A stretch of 31,409 nt of DNA, taken from contig BLXT01004656.1 in the NCBI GenBank assembly GCA_019648995.1, positions 438,252 through 469,660 on the forward strand. Reading direction: 5' to 3'. The notes beneath the pieces are model-generated. The model saw nothing but the letters and a program-made list of their open reading frames with translations. It did no database searches and had not been told where the DNA came from. Below, in pieces: positions 31,352 to 31,409 of this stretch; positions within the stretch are counted from its first letter, which is position 1, and each line of letters opens with the position of its first letter. Source of the DNA: Plakobranchus ocellatus (Eukaryota > Mollusca > Gastropoda > Plakobranchidae). The translations under genes were made by a program, and so were the position numbers.

Positions 31352-31409
31352 GTAAGTTTTTTTTGTTTTTTTTTTTTTCCTTTCTTTTTTTTTGGGGGGG
31401 GGGGGGGGG

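Overview
This is animal nuclear DNA: AT-rich, dense in introns, with GT-AG junctions preceded by long pyrimidine tracts. It carries two conserved single-copy eukaryotic genes and several decayed mobile elements. The divergence of the proteins from vertebrate forms, and the style of the repeats (non-LTR reverse-transcriptase tails, Ty3-type elements, tRNA-like SINEs), suggest a lophotrochozoan, probably a mollusc. That taxon call is an inference. Nothing prokaryotic, viral-structural or CRISPR-like was seen.

Layout. (1) 571-7025, minus strand: a complete seven-exon MEAK7/TLDC1 gene (TLDc domain, mTOR-associated protein), about 460 codons. It has an N-myristoylation-type start, an unusual histidine-rich insertion and a poly-aspartate C-terminus. 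(2) 7026-11526: a divergent intergenic region with no supportable gene. It holds a non-LTR reverse-transcriptase tail, a tandemly duplicated inverted-repeat element (about 9309-10013), a long CT-rich tract with a 4-base N gap, and the putative promoter of the next gene. (3) 11527-31351, plus strand: SACM1L (SAC1 phosphoinositide phosphatase), 16 exons giving 529 codons. It includes the catalytic CX5R signature but runs off the right edge before the C-terminal membrane anchors. (4) Intron 1 of SACM1L (about 8 kb) holds a 28-bp hairpin repeat, a second non-LTR tail in the opposite orientation, and a 3942-bp antisense Ty3-type LTR retrotransposon (13014-16955).

The retrotransposon is the most informative item. 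It has identical 140-bp LTRs and a perfect 5-bp target duplication, yet the internal region is broken: most of the reverse transcriptase is missing, there are three frameshifts, and a 440-bp terminal-inverted-repeat element sits inside the integrase. Directly after its 5' LTR is a 16-nt sequence perfectly complementary to a segment inside its own LTR. This points to Tf1-like self-priming rather than tRNA priming.

The two host genes are arranged head to head about 4.5 kb apart. Both act at endomembranes (lysosomal mTOR signalling, and ER/Golgi PI4P turnover), but the sequence gives no proof that they are co-regulated. The window starts and ends in G homopolymers, which look like contig-edge artefacts.
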